This document shows, in pieces, positions 1-10,426 of a stretch of 16,721 bases of DNA (position 1 is its first letter; each line of letters begins with the position of its first letter). The position numbers and the translations under genes were made by a program. Source of the stretch: Candolleomyces eurysporus (taxonomy: Eukaryota; Basidiomycota; Agaricomycetes; Agaricales; Psathyrellaceae); contig JANBPK010000162.1 of assembly GCA_027579435.1 (NCBI GenBank), positions 1 through 16,721 of the forward strand. Direction: 5' to 3'. The notes under the pieces are model-generated. The model worked only from the letters and a program-made list of their open reading frames with translations, ran no database searches and was not told the origin of the DNA.

Positions 1-276
1 ACGTTGAGAGGGAGAGGGTGGGTCCCGGTGACGTGGTTCCCTGGGGGGAGCTGGACACCGAATGCTGCTGTGTGGGGGAGGACGGGGGGAAGGAGGACGT
101 CGTCGGGCTGTCGGGGAGCGCAATCGTCGTCGGCAAAGGCAACTGGGAGCCAATAGAGCTGCGCTTTGCGTGCGCCATGGGCGGACTGGGAAGTTGGCGG
201 ATGAGGACAGCAAACATACCGAGTGCGTAAACGGGCATCCCTTTCCCACGCCCGCTGATCGCTGCTCCGGATCGCC
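1..276. other. Upstream region of the PPAT gene, no gene seen
   Basis: GC-rich stretch before the first supported start codon. Short open frames run through it on the plus strand, but none shows a recognisable domain or continues into a plausible spliced gene. It should hold the promoter and 5' leader of the adenylyltransferase gene. A GTGACGTGG element near position 28 resembles a bZIP/CRE-type core, but a single short match like this is weak evidence. Confidence 0.4.
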
Positions 277-1587
277 ATGTCCCCGGTCCTCGACTCATCT
301 CAGCAATCCGCGACCATGCCAGCGACGGTGCCCACAGAAACCGCAGGCACCGCGATCCTGCTCGCCACCCTCCAGAACCTCGACACTCCCTATTTCCTGG
401 CCTCGGTCGTCCACACAGCAGCCACCCTCACCAAGCACAAGCTCACCATCGTTCTCTTCTCCAGATTCTTCAACGTCCAACATCAAGGCTTGACCTACTC
501 AGAGACCCTGGCCGTCTCACACACTGCACGGTCGAGCTGGAACGATGTCCAGAAACTGCTCACTTATGTCTATGTCCAGGCCACCAAGACTGCTCAGGAG
601 ATGGGCAAGGTGCTCATGGACATAGACATCTTGCTCAAGGGGCTCAACGATGACCATCTCGAAGCAGACCTTGAGAGTCTCGTATCAGAATTGGGTGTGG
701 AGGTCGTCTTTCGGATCAGCGGAGGTAACCAGAAACACCCAACTCTCATGCAGCTCTGTGTCTGACACTGCGACAGACTCTATCGCTACCCCACTCCCCC
801 CGTCCGTCGGGGCCCTTCGCACTGCGTATCTGCCTGCCGGGGGGCATCCCCTATCCCCAGGAAGCTATTCCATGCTTTCCCAGCCTACCTCTGAGGCTAC
901 CACGCCCGTCCTCTCGAGGACGGCTACCGCGAAGTCCGGAGATGACGTCACGCTTTCGAGCATCGTCGAACAACCTCCATTTTATCCGGTGGTAGCCCTT
1001 GGAGGGACCTTTGACCACCTGCATCCAGGGCATAAGATTCTCCTCTCTATGGGTGCTTGGATTGCTTCTGAAAAGCTCATTGTCGGAGTAACCTCTTCGA
1101 ACCTCCTTACAAAGAAGCCAAACGCCCATCTTGTTGAGCCCCTCGAAGTCCGGATGCAGAACGTCCGAGACTTTTTGAATCGCTTCAAGAAGGGGCTGGA
1201 ACTTTACATCGTGGAGCTAAACGATGTCTATGGTCCAACCGGTTGGGATCCCAATGTTCAGGCTCTCGTGGTGAGCAGGGAAACTATCTCAGGGGCGAAA
1301 GAGAGTCAGTCACTTCTTGTTCTTCTCCCTACTATTGTCTTAACCGTTGACTCTGGTGTGTAGTTGCCACTCATCGCGCTGCGAAGGACTTCCCTCCTCT
1401 GGAGCTCTTCGTGATTGATGTTATCTCAGCAACCAACCACAACCTCGACCACGAAGATGCTGGTTGGCTCAAAGACATGAAACTCAGTAGTACCTTTATC
1501 AGGGCGTGGATCGCAGAACGTGATGCGAAGGAGGAAGGAAAGTTGAAAGAAGCAGAATCGCCATCGGCCGAGGGCGAAAAGAATTGA
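277..1587 (+). CDS. CAB4: Phosphopantetheine adenylyltransferase (CoA biosynthesis)
   Basis: Predicted to transfer AMP from ATP to 4'-phosphopantetheine, giving dephospho-CoA, the fourth step of CoA synthesis, in the cytosol. Exons: 277-724, 777-1304 and 1364-1587 (introns 52 and 59 nt, GT..AG). They join to 1200 nt, or 399 aa. The nucleotidyltransferase core starts near residue 220 with GGTFDHLHPGH; the HxGH motif is H232-H235. The family's second signature is KLSSTFIR (S367-R372), and the segment PPLELFVIDVIS lies between them. The N-terminal ~200 residues are the less conserved extension seen in fungal enzymes, which makes this longer than the bacterial CoaD proteins (~160 aa). The ATG sits in a good context (ATCGCCATGTCC); a second in-frame ATG at 316 is possible. 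The C-terminal tail is charged and probably disordered. Nothing looks broken. Family assignment is firm; exact splice sites are inferred from frame and family conservation. Confidence 0.93.
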
Positions 1588-2041
1588 AGTGTATGATGGA
1601 CACTACTGAACTTTGTACCTACTGATAGAATTGGCATAAATAGTTATTAATCCCTTGTCGAAGCCTCAATGATAGCCTCCATCGGACCAATCATCAACCA
1701 AGGTTTCGTAAGTTCAATTGAACGCCAACGGCGCTCAAGTGCTCAAGCGCCCAAACGCCCTGCCTCTTCCCGTTTGCTATTTTCTTCCGGGTTCAGTTAT
1801 TCAAACGACTTGAAGCCAGCCATTCTCATCGCGGGGATATAAAGCCTCGCAAAATGTCTATCCAAAATGTCACAAGATTTCTTGACTTTTTTGTCACACG
1901 CTCTTGCAGGGGCCCGAGCCACAAAATGGACCGGTCGCTGGTCCTCTTCACTTAACCTCCTCCAGGAAACCTCGGTACTCACACCTGAGCAACGCATCTC
2001 CAGCTTCTCTCTGAACTAAACACTTTTTTTTTGGAATTTCT
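1588..2041. promoter_or_regulatory. Intergenic region with TATA box upstream of GTPase paralog 1
   Basis: About 450 nt between the adenylyltransferase stop and the first GTPase start. It contains a TATAAA at 1838-1843 in the context GGGGATATAAAGCC. Two overlapping short open frames follow on the plus strand: ATG at 1854 (33 codons) and ATG at 1867 (50 codons, stop 2017-2019, with A at -3). They may be upstream ORFs in the leader if transcription starts soon after the TATA box. A T-rich tract lies just before 2040. No other gene is visible. Confidence 0.4.
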
Positions 2042-5000
2042 ATGGTTAGTTACCGACGGGGATTTGCGTCCCCGAATCCTTCAAATCTACTGGGCGAACG
2101 GGTCCTGACGAACTTGGTATACCCCCAAGCCCGGACAGCAGACCTGAACCTGGAAGTCTTTACTGAAGAAATGTCTCCTGCGCCTTTGGGAAGTAAAGAA
2201 CTGGAAGAACTGTTATTCGGAGGCCACTCGGATGTCGGAGCGGATGAGGAAGAGGAGACGGAGGAGGGTGCGAGAGATTTAGGGGGAAAAGAGGATGAGG
2301 AAGATGTAAGCTCTCGGTTCAATTTCTGTGCCTTCCCAGTCGTTTCTAAATTCTAGATAGGGTTTTTCCGAGCTCTTCGGTTCGACCCCAGAACCAGAGG
2401 AAGACTCAGACGTCGGCACCACTGGAAGCTCGGAGTTCCAAGCCCCGACCTATCAGTACTCCAACGCATCGGACATTAAGTATGCACCGGAGAAAGTGGT
2501 CGAAGAAGGCGTGAAGATGGTGAAAGCGATTAAAAAGCGCTTGCGGAAGCTCGATCTTGGTGGCCGGTGGCGGGAGGAGGTTTGGCGACAGGAGGTCAAG
2601 AGGTGAGAAGTCGTCGAATTGGATTTCAATCTTGCCCGCGGGTTGGCTGACCATCTTTACTCTAGTCTCACAAGTTGGACCCCTCCTGATACGGTGATTG
2701 CTGTGTGTGGAGGTATGGTTTATTCCCTAGCTAGTCTCGGTGCGGCCGTCGTCTCACGCTGCATATATCAAAGCCACTGGCGCCGGAAAATCGTCTATCA
2801 TCAACGCAGTTCTGGATGGTACGCTTCATAGCACCTCTAGTCATCCTCGCTTATGCTCAACGTTATTTAGACAACATCGTCCCAACGAGCAGCATTCGCG
2901 GTATGTAGTAGTCTGAGACACCTTCTATTCCTCACACTCAAGGCGGAACCTTCTCCTTGCAGCCTGCACTTCCGTTGTCACCGAAATACGCTATCACAAT
3001 TTCGCCAACAAACATCATATCGCAGCGGATGTCTCGTTCATGACTCTAGAGGAGTGGAGGGAGGAGCTCGACGTCCTCCTTCAAGACTTGGCGGGGGACA
3101 TTGGGGCGAGGAGGCCCATGCGGGTGGCTGACCTCAGTAGCGAAGCGGCCATCGCGTATGCCAAGGTGAGTTGCTCGGACCCTTCGATCTTCTGGACTCT
3201 TTCTGACGAGCTTCGAACTGTTGCTGCTCGTCTAGGTTCACGCAGTGTACCCCACTATCAGTCTGGACCAGCTCATGAGGATGAAAGTCGACGAGATTCT
3301 CGCCCTCGATCCCGGTACGTGGGTCAGCTTATTCTAGGTCTTCTTCGAGTAATAACCCCCTTTACAGAGGTTCTTGAGGCTCTGGGTAAGACAAAGCGCA
3401 TAACCGCGAAGAACTCGAAAATCTTCGGTCGAAAGATCGCGCCATACATTGGCTCGGGCGGAAGTGCAATACACCCGGATTCCTCTACTGAAGATAGCGA
3501 CGTCGATGGGGATCTTTCCGACGAAAACTCTAACAACAGCGATTCGGAGCGCCTTTCAGACGAAAGTGATCAGGAATCGGAGGGAGCAACCTTCTGGCCT
3601 TTAATCCGCCAAGTTGGTATCAAGTGCAAAGCGAAGGCGTTGTCTACTGGTGCTATTCTGGTTGACCTACCCGGTGTGGCGGACTTGAACGCCGCAAGAA
3701 ACAATATCGCGAAGGAATACATGAAGAAGGCGAATTTCTTCTGGATTCTGGCTGATATTAATCGAGCTGTGAGCGATGGAACTGCTCAAGGTAAGATTTA
3801 TTTTCCCTGCTGCGATTCGGAGCGCTGACGATTGGCGATTCCAAGACCTTCTCGGGGATGCTTTCAAGTATCAACTTATGAGTAAGTTGTCAGCATTTTT
3901 GTCCTGGTTTGACGGTCTTACTGACGGTACTTTGTAGTGGGTAAGTGGCTGCGTTTGTCGAGTGACAATTTTAACGCTTAGCTATACCTTTGAAAGATGG
4001 AAAGTGAGCAATATCCCTTGTGAATAGTCTGATTGCGCTATGCTCATTTTACAACCAGCTACGATGAGAAGAGCATTACCTTCATCGCTAGCAAATGCGA
4101 TGAACTCCAATGCCACGAAGTCATCAACGAGTTGAACCTTCATACCAACACTGAGTTTCAAGCAATTCAGCGGCAGATCGACAAGTGCAAGAAGCAGGCT
4201 GACAAATATAAGTCGACGAAATACAAGCTGCACAAGTCTATCGACTGTGAGCTCCCTTTTCTCTCCTCCTTTCTCCGTGTCGTCTTGACCAGTTTGACTA
4301 GCTCTACATAAGCGGCTCCGGAAGCTAGAGCAGGATCAGAGGACTGCTAAGAAGCGCAAGAATACAGAAAGTACGACTCCGCCACCTCCAAAAAGGCGCA
4401 AGACCTATGGTGGAGATGGCGTCAGCGTTCACTGTGCCCCTTCCGATCGCGAATCGAACGATCAAACGGAGTATGATTCTCTTCAGGAGAAGTTGCGAAG
4501 GTCAAGAGAAGAACAAATGAAGGCTTATGATCAAATTTTGGTTCTTGGAGAACAGCTAGACCTTCTGAATAAGAAGAAGAAGGCCTTTTGCTCCATCAAG
4601 CGCTCTGAGGTACGTTCCGTGTTGCGACTTGGTAATAACAGGCGGCTCAGTTCTGTGTTTAGCATTCCCGAATAATCCTTCAGCAACAGTTTCGTCAAGG
4701 TCTCAGGATGCAGGATGGTGCGCCCTTTCGAATTCTGGGGTTTTTTGAGAGATACTCACTGATACTCACCAATTGTATTTGTAGAAATTGCGGCTGAGCA
4801 AGGCGACCAACAGAACTATGATCCCAATGATGACAGCGATACCAAAGGTAAAGCTACTCCTCGCATTCGACTTACATGCCTTAACTTTCTCCAGATTATG
4901 AAGCCATCAATCTCAACGTATTCGCTTGCTCAAGTCGTGATTACATGGCATTGAAAGGTACATTACCCCATGTTACCTTGCTGAGGATACCAACTGAGCA

Positions 5001-6514
5001 TTGTCCTAGGACTGATCGACGGTCATGGAGAACCATCATGCTTCACGGACGTTGAGCAGACCGGTGTTCCCGCTTTGCAAGAACGTTGCAGTGAATCGAC
5101 CGCCGGTTCTCGCCATCGTGCAGCCCAAGAATTCTTGAACCGATTGTCAGCTTTCGTTGGGACAGTCAAAACCTATATCGAGCACTTGGGTGAGGCGACT
5201 GTCGAGCACCAAAAAGCACTCCGAAAACACTGGGAATCCCGGGATCCGAAGGCTAAGTGTCCGAATGCCAAACTGAGGTGGAGGGTTGCTAGTGACATTC
5301 CAAAGAGCGCCATAGGGATTGTGCCGCGGTTATGTTTGGTATGCTCGAATTGCATGTTTTTGTAATTTGAATTGTCTGACATATGGTGCTGTAGGAGTTC
5401 TCAGATTCTGTCGAGGAATGCGTTGCCGATTTGAAGAAGCGGTTCAAAGATACTCTCAAAGAGAGATGTCGAGTTGGTGCTGCAGCTGTTCGTGTTCCTT
5501 TTGTATTCGGATCATACATCGGCTCAAATATAGCGCAAGGCCACGAAGAAGGCTGTTCCGACTGTAGAAAAGTTTATGAATGCCGGACATTGGAAGAAGT
5601 TTCGAGCTGGTGCGTAACGTTGGCCATGTGGGAAAAACTGTACTGACAAGCGTTTTAAGCCCTCCGACGTCAAGGAATCAGAAACGATGGCGTCAACCTC
5701 AATCGGCGGCTCCTAAAGCCTTTCACAAAGAGCATTGCTAGGGCATGGAACAAACTATTCAAATCGGATTTGCTCGGTGGATTCGAGGCGTCGATCAGAA
5801 ATAAGATCAGCAAACTCCTGCATGAAATCGAGGTTTCAGCACCTGAGGAGCTTAGGGGTCGTGCAAAAGAGCAGGTTATTGCATGCTTTGAAACTGTTCA
5901 TGCTTCCATGCGCGAGATGATAACTCATATGAAACGCACCGTGAACAGCCGACAGCAGTCCATATCCTACTCCATGGAACCTTATCTGCGGGAAGAGTTA
6001 AAGGATGCCTACATGGAGACACTTAAAATCACAGGTGCTGGTAGTGTCGATGAGCAGAAGGTAGGCCTCGCTTTTCATCTCTGAATAGCATTCGTCAAGT
6101 TGATTATTATTTGGCAGAACTTCTTCCGGTGCTACGTTTATAGTAACATTGGAAGAATTCTCACAAAGGGGAACACTAGAATTCTTGCTCGGTTGGATGA
6201 AATTGCAAGCAATGTTGGGAAAGCCCTTAGGTCTCGTGTAGGATTTAGCCTAGCGCAGGCGGTAGGTATCACGGTTTTAACCACATTCGTTCCAGTTCCT
6301 CACCGTATATCTTCTCTCCCAGATCGAAGTCAACCTTGCAGTTCTTTGGGAAGAGGCCTACGATGACCCAGCGCAATTGAATGCTCGTGCCCGTGCGTTG
6401 AAAGTAGTCGCCGAAGCCCAAGACCAGTTGTGCCTTTGGCGGCAAGTCGCCCCATCCAACGCGTTGAAGAATTCAGGTTATGAGACGGAGGATATCGAAA
6501 TGCTCGAAACATAA
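2042..6514 (+). CDS. Dynamin-like large GTPase, SLIP-GC (nuclear GTPase) family, paralog 1
   Basis: Predicted 1096-aa GTPase. Exons: 2042-2305, 2361-2602, 2666-2712, 2774-2818, 2871-2900, 2963-3165, 3236-3314, 3368-3790, 3846-3881, 3938-3940, 3997-4003, 4059-4246, 4302-4609, 4663-4717, 4785-4847, 4895-4957, 5010-5338, 5395-5487, 5534-5609, 5660-6060, 6118-6261, 6323-6514. The sum is 3291 nt with no internal stop. G1 is GATGAGKS (184-191), G2 is the Thr in VPTSSIRACTS (203-213), G3 is DLPG (403-406), G4 is SKCD (471-474). An acidic disordered insert (about 342-375) precedes G3. Lys/Arg clusters KKRK (539-542) and KRRK (553-556) resemble nuclear localisation signals and sit in a coiled-coil-like helical region. 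G1 and the PTSxxRACTS and DLPGVAD blocks recall vertebrate SLIP-GC, a nuclear GTPase. The biological role in fungi is unknown to me. The start is uncertain: ATG 2171 is in frame and in a better context. Two microexons (3 and 7 nt) are described separately. Confidence 0.85.
3938..3940 (+). other. 3-nt microexon (TGG) of GTPase paralog 1
   Basis: The preceding exon ends ATG A|GTAAGT at 3881, then TTTGTAG|TGG|GTAAGT, so only TGG at 3938-3940 is exonic. It supplies the last two bases of a Met codon and the first base of an Asp codon. The flanking introns are each 56 nt (3882-3937 and 3941-3996). The joined protein reads QLMMDGNYDEKSITFIASK, which restores the frame into the G4 motif. Paralog 2 has the same TGG microexon at 9212-9214. 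Confidence 0.8.
3997..4003 (+). other. 7-nt microexon of GTPase paralog 1
   Basis: Bases ATGGAAA lie between acceptor GAAAG (ending 3996) and donor GTGAGC (4004). They complete Asp, encode Gly and start Asn in the joined segment MMDGNYDE. The downstream intron 4004-4058 is 55 nt. Paralog 2 has a 7-nt exon ATGGATG at 9280-9286 at the same place and phase, which supports this as a true exon and not an artefact of hand splicing. Confidence 0.8.
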
Positions 6515-7679
6515 GTACCATGCGAGTTTTTCGGTTCTGAATTACCTTACTGTGGCAGCTCCCCTTCACCATGCCAAGTCGTTCGTATACGTAGTAGCAA
6601 GTACATAATTAATTCGTGGTCGTGGAATAGAGGGACCGTGAGATGTTCAGACGCCACATTTTGAAACCCAGCGAAAGTGCGATAGTGAAAAGTACATGTG
6701 ATGCATGTGAGTGAGCTCAACCGTTCAAGGGTTCCGCTTTACCATCGAACCCGTCTGTAACTCATATGCTTCTAGTCATGGTTCGTCTTCCCGTGCTCTG
6801 TGGGTGTCTTATCGCTCATGTACGACCATCAGTGGCCCCGAATCAAAAGCGAGCCTGCTGTCAATGACCTGGAGCCGAACTTCATCTGGCATAGCATTCA
6901 ATATTCAACACTGGTCGGAAGCAAAAGCCTGTATATGTATTCCGTGGTTTTGCAGCCACCCGCCTGCATTTTTGCCACCACGGAACCCTAACCTCCTAAG
7001 TTGGACCCTAACCCGGCCTGACGTTCCGTGGATTTTCGATCATGGATGGGCCGGGGTTTCCATTTACTATGCCTTCTCTTTGACCGCCTCTTCGTCAAAA
7101 CGTCTGAGGCAGCTTTTGCGACAAGTGGAGTGTAATTACTTGACAATATCTGCGTCCCTACATCTACTATCACTTTGGAAAATTCCGGAGGCTAGATAAC
7201 TCCAAGGCACTGGCGTTGAAGGCATCGCTCTTAATATATTTCTATCCAAGGACAGGGTCGCCGATGTTGCAAGCGGTAAGCTCCTCGATGTATCTCAAGG
7301 CCCATCTTTTGCCCTCCAAGCTGATATAGGGCGTCTGGAAGACATTGCGACACCATTAAATGCCCTGGTGGGCATGCCTAAGTCAACGCCAAGGCAGCCT
7401 GAGTATTGGCCCTCTCCCTGGCCTGGATCTGCTTGGAGGAGCAGAAGCAGGCAAATCTACATTACGTACGACCTGGCTCGTACTGGAATCCTCTCGAATG
7501 AGTGGGAAATGGTGCAGCATGTCACAGTGACACTTTCACACGCTCTCTCTTTCAAGTGAGGTTCGCGTTTTTCGAATTGTTCAGCCTAGCAAAACAGATA
7601 TGGTTCGTCCTCACCACTCTATCACGCTTTCTTCCTCTCATTACAGGGCTTTATTTTTCAGTTGGTGAAGCAGGAGCTG
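6515..7679. other. Intergenic region between the two GTPase paralogs, with an unexplained open frame
   Basis: About 1.16 kb. I see no gene with a recognisable domain. Frames with 60 to 160 codons exist on the plus strand at 6711-7199 and 6800-6991, and the longest unbroken later stretch is 7200-7559 (119 codons after a TAA at 7197, stop ending 7559). The latter has a protein-like composition with a Trp/Pro-rich segment (WPSPWPGSAW near 7399-7428), so it may be the remnant or one exon of a degraded gene, but I cannot assign a family. The last ~100 nt before 7680 are pyrimidine-rich, with acceptor-like TTACAG and TTTTCAG. An ATG at 7600-7602 followed by a GT..AG intron 7603-7661 could be an alternative 5' end of paralog 2. 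Confidence 0.35.
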
Positions 7680-8731
7680 ATGGAAGAATTAGCAGCTCCG
7701 GAACCCATCGACGTTGACATCGACGCGTCAAGGGATGATAATATCACCGTGACTGGTACCTTCCGCCCACCTGCAGCTGCAAGATATACTCGATACAACG
7801 ACGCGGCTGAGATTCCCTATGATCCAGAGGACGCCATTCAAGAAGGAAACAAGATGATCAAAACTTTGGAGGAGAGCCTGAGCAAGCTGACCATTGGCAA
7901 CAAGCTGCGCGAACAGGTGTGGGAGCGCGAGCTGAAAACGTAGGTTTGAGCTTTCGACAGACTTATTGTTCAAGATAAGTCGAGTGCTGACGCTTTCTCG
8001 CTTTTCTTAGATTAGGGAAAGAGGTACCTCCGACTACACTCATCGCTGTCTGTGGAGGTGCATATCCATTTTTTGCTCGCGCCCATGATCGACTCACAGC
8101 AATTCGGTTTCAATATTAGCTACAGGAGCAGGCAAATCCTCCGTCATAAATGCCGTACTCGAGGGTAGGATCAACACTCAAATTTGAGTCAAATCAGTTG
8201 CTTAGTATCCGCTGTCAAATAATATAGTGCCGACAAGTGGCATGCGTGGTATGTCACACCGCCATTGGCCCTGCCTGCTTGGATTGAAACATAACGTTTT
8301 CTAGCTTGTACTTCAACTGTAACACGCATCTCGTACCATAACGATCCAAAGAGCATCACTGCCAAGGTTTCATTCTTGACTAGAAGAGAATGGGAAGAGG
8401 AGCTTACGATCCTCCTTTGCGAGTTGGCGGACGAAACAGATGGGGGAGATATTTCGGATCCCAACAGTGAGGCGGGGATTGCTTGGCAGAAAGTAAGTCT
8501 ATATTTTGTCAGTCGAGATGCATTCTTATGATAGCTGGAAGGTAAACGCACTGTACCCCGACCTAGAGTTGGAGCAACTCTTGACGCTTGACGTCCAGGA
8601 GATCATCGATCTCGACCCTGGTATGTTCGTTTACTGGGAGCATGCTGACACGGACTAATGGCCCTTCAGAGGTATCAGAAATTCTTGATACTACAGAAGA
8701 CATCAAGGCTACAACGTCCAAACGCTTTGAG

Positions 8732-8739
8732 AAAAAAAA
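8732..8739 (+). other. A8 homopolymer frameshift in paralog 2
   Basis: With eight A's the exon from 8670 runs to a TGA about 90 nt downstream. With seven it reads SKRFEKKIAKYIDSEE, which aligns residue for residue with SKIFGRKIAPYIGSGG of paralog 1. No splice signal near the run explains the shift. It could be a true +1 insertion or a homopolymer miscall. Confidence 0.75.
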
Positions 8740-8892
8740 TAGCAAAATACATCGACTCTGAAGAGGTAGTTGAAGAGGAAGAGTTCAACAGCAGCAGAAC
8801 AAAGTATGCCCTTTGGCCCCTGGTTCGTCAAGTCGACATACGCTGTAATGCGCGGGCGCTCTCAACGGGAGCTATTATCATCGACCTTCCAG

Positions 8893-8943
8893 GTGTGATC
8901 AGTTTATCATTAGTCAAGATGCTGTTCTCATTTGTATTAATAG
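8893..8943 (+). other. 51-nt intron inside the G3 motif, specific to paralog 2
   Basis: Donor CCAG|GTGTGA and acceptor TTAATAG|GTGTT split the Gly codon of DLPG. Removal gives IIIDLPGVADSNAARN, matching paralog 1, which has no intron here. The 51 nt are a multiple of three and contain no stop, so retention would insert 17 residues next to switch II. AGGTGT occurs at both ends (8891-8896 and 8942-8947). Confidence 0.75.
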
Positions 8944-9211
8944 GTGTTGCCGACTCCAACGCCGCTCGAAACAAGATTGCGAAAGCTTATATGGCGGAAG
9001 CAAACTGCTACTGGATTGTAGCCCCCATTCAGCGAGCTGTCGATGACAAGACAGCGAGAGGTGAGCGCCGCCNTTTTTTTGTGACCTGAAAGCGTCATCA
9101 GAGCTAACCCACATGAAAAGATCTTTGTGGAGATGCTTTCAAGATACAGCTTCAAAGTATGTCCTAGTCTCGTCGACTATCCAATTTTTTTCTGACGCTG
9201 GAAAACGCCAG

Positions 9212-9214
9212 TGG
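9212..9214 (+). other. 3-nt microexon (TGG) of GTPase paralog 2
   Basis: AAACGCCAG|TGG|GTAAGT. The introns on either side are 55 nt (9157-9211) and 65 nt (9215-9279). The position and phase are identical to 3938-3940 of paralog 1, while the intron sequences have diverged. Confidence 0.8.
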
Positions 9215-9279
9215 GTAAGTCGAGTTGGGTTGAAATGGGGCAAGCGGCTTTGACAAGATTAACTCTCTTCGTTTAATAG

Positions 9280-9286
9280 ATGGATG
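9280..9286 (+). other. 7-nt microexon of GTPase paralog 2
   Basis: ATGGATG between acceptor TTTAATAG and donor GTAAAT. It joins to CTATGATGACC at 9339 to read QMDGCYDDRSIAFIATKCDD, the counterpart of paralog 1 residues leading into G4. The downstream intron is 9287-9338 (52 nt). Confidence 0.8.
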
Positions 9287-9450
9287 GTAAATGGCATTAT
9301 CCCTACCGTCTAATACATGCTATAACCTTCTTTCACAGCTATGATGACCGGTCAATCGCTTTTATTGCCACCAAATGCGACGACGTCTCATGTTCAGAAC
9401 TGATGCGGTCGTTGGGTCTTAGAAAGGACCCAAGGTTTCAAGACATTGAG

Positions 9451-9453
9451 TGA
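9451..9453 (+). other. In-frame TGA in paralog 2
   Basis: The exon 9339-9514 reads PRFQDIE, then TGA, then RMADLKKQID. Paralog 1 has TEFQAIQRQIDKCKKQ here without interruption. A CGA-to-TGA transition is the simplest origin. It falls just after the G domain, so a product ending here would be a G-domain-only protein. Confidence 0.8.
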
Positions 9454-10426
9454 CGGATGGCGGACTTGAAAAAACAGATCGATGACCATGACAAGAAACT
9501 CAAGCAAAATGAACGTATAATCCCATGCATGTCGTTTTCATTCGTTTTACGTCGATGACATTAACTGATTTTCGTGAACAGTGCTGGAGAAACAGATCAC
9601 TCGCACTGAAGTTCAGAAAAATTTGAACGGCCACTTCGAGGCATTTATGGATGGAAAACCCTACGGATCGGCTTTCACGGAAGAGCATCTCACCGACAAG
9701 AAGCGCAAAAACTACCGGTCAGGGAAGCAAGAAACGCCAAAGAGATGCCGGGCTGAGGCAAATGTTAAAGACAACGAGAGTGAAACTGCTAGAAGCTTCT
9801 CCGACTCCGAGTCCGGTGACGAGAGCGATGAGGGCCCCGAAGCAGCCGACTCTGCTGCCCCCCTATCCGACTCCATGGCCGTTATTCCTGAAGAAATGGA
9901 GGCTACCTTGCAGGACAAGCTTGAGAAGAAAGAGCAGGTCATAGATTCTCTCCGTAAAGAATTGGAAGCTGCCAAGAGTCAAAAGGGTGAACTCTCTGAA
10001 CAACGGTGGATTCTGGAGCAACAACGCGCCATGGTACAGAAAGAGAAGAATGCATTCTGTTCACAGAAGCGATCTGAGGTACACGAAATCACTTTCCTTC
10101 CCGACTTTGTGCTGGCTCATGCTGATTTGTTTCACCAGTCAGCGTGCCGTGCGCTGAAAGAGGATTTCAGATCCGGTCTCAAAATGCTAGACGGTGAGCG
10201 GATCCAGACTAAAACTCACGATTGAGAGCGCTAAGATCTTTGTATCAGACGTGGCGGACGAGAACGAAGATCCTGAGGGTTTGAATCCTTTCCATCCCCG
10301 AACAGGTGATGTCCGATTCAACAGTTCCCATTCCTTGTTGCGGCTCTGACACCATTTTTGTAGATTATAGTACCATTGATCTACCCGTTTTCCCCTGTGC
10401 AACTCGCGACTATCTTCGATTGAAAG

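Noticed and set aside
62..493. 143-codon plus-strand open frame overlapping the adenylyltransferase start
   Set aside because: Low-complexity Ser/Pro/Arg composition from GC-rich DNA; it overlaps the real exon in another frame and has no domain.
6985..7016. CCCTAAC motifs resembling telomeric repeats
   Set aside because: Only two scattered copies about 20 nt apart; not an array.
7600..7661. ATG at 7600 plus intron 7603-7661 as the true 5' end of paralog 2
   Set aside because: Possible, but a one-codon first exon with a weak GTTCGT donor is not needed; ATG 7680 is in frame and simpler. Kept as an alternative only.
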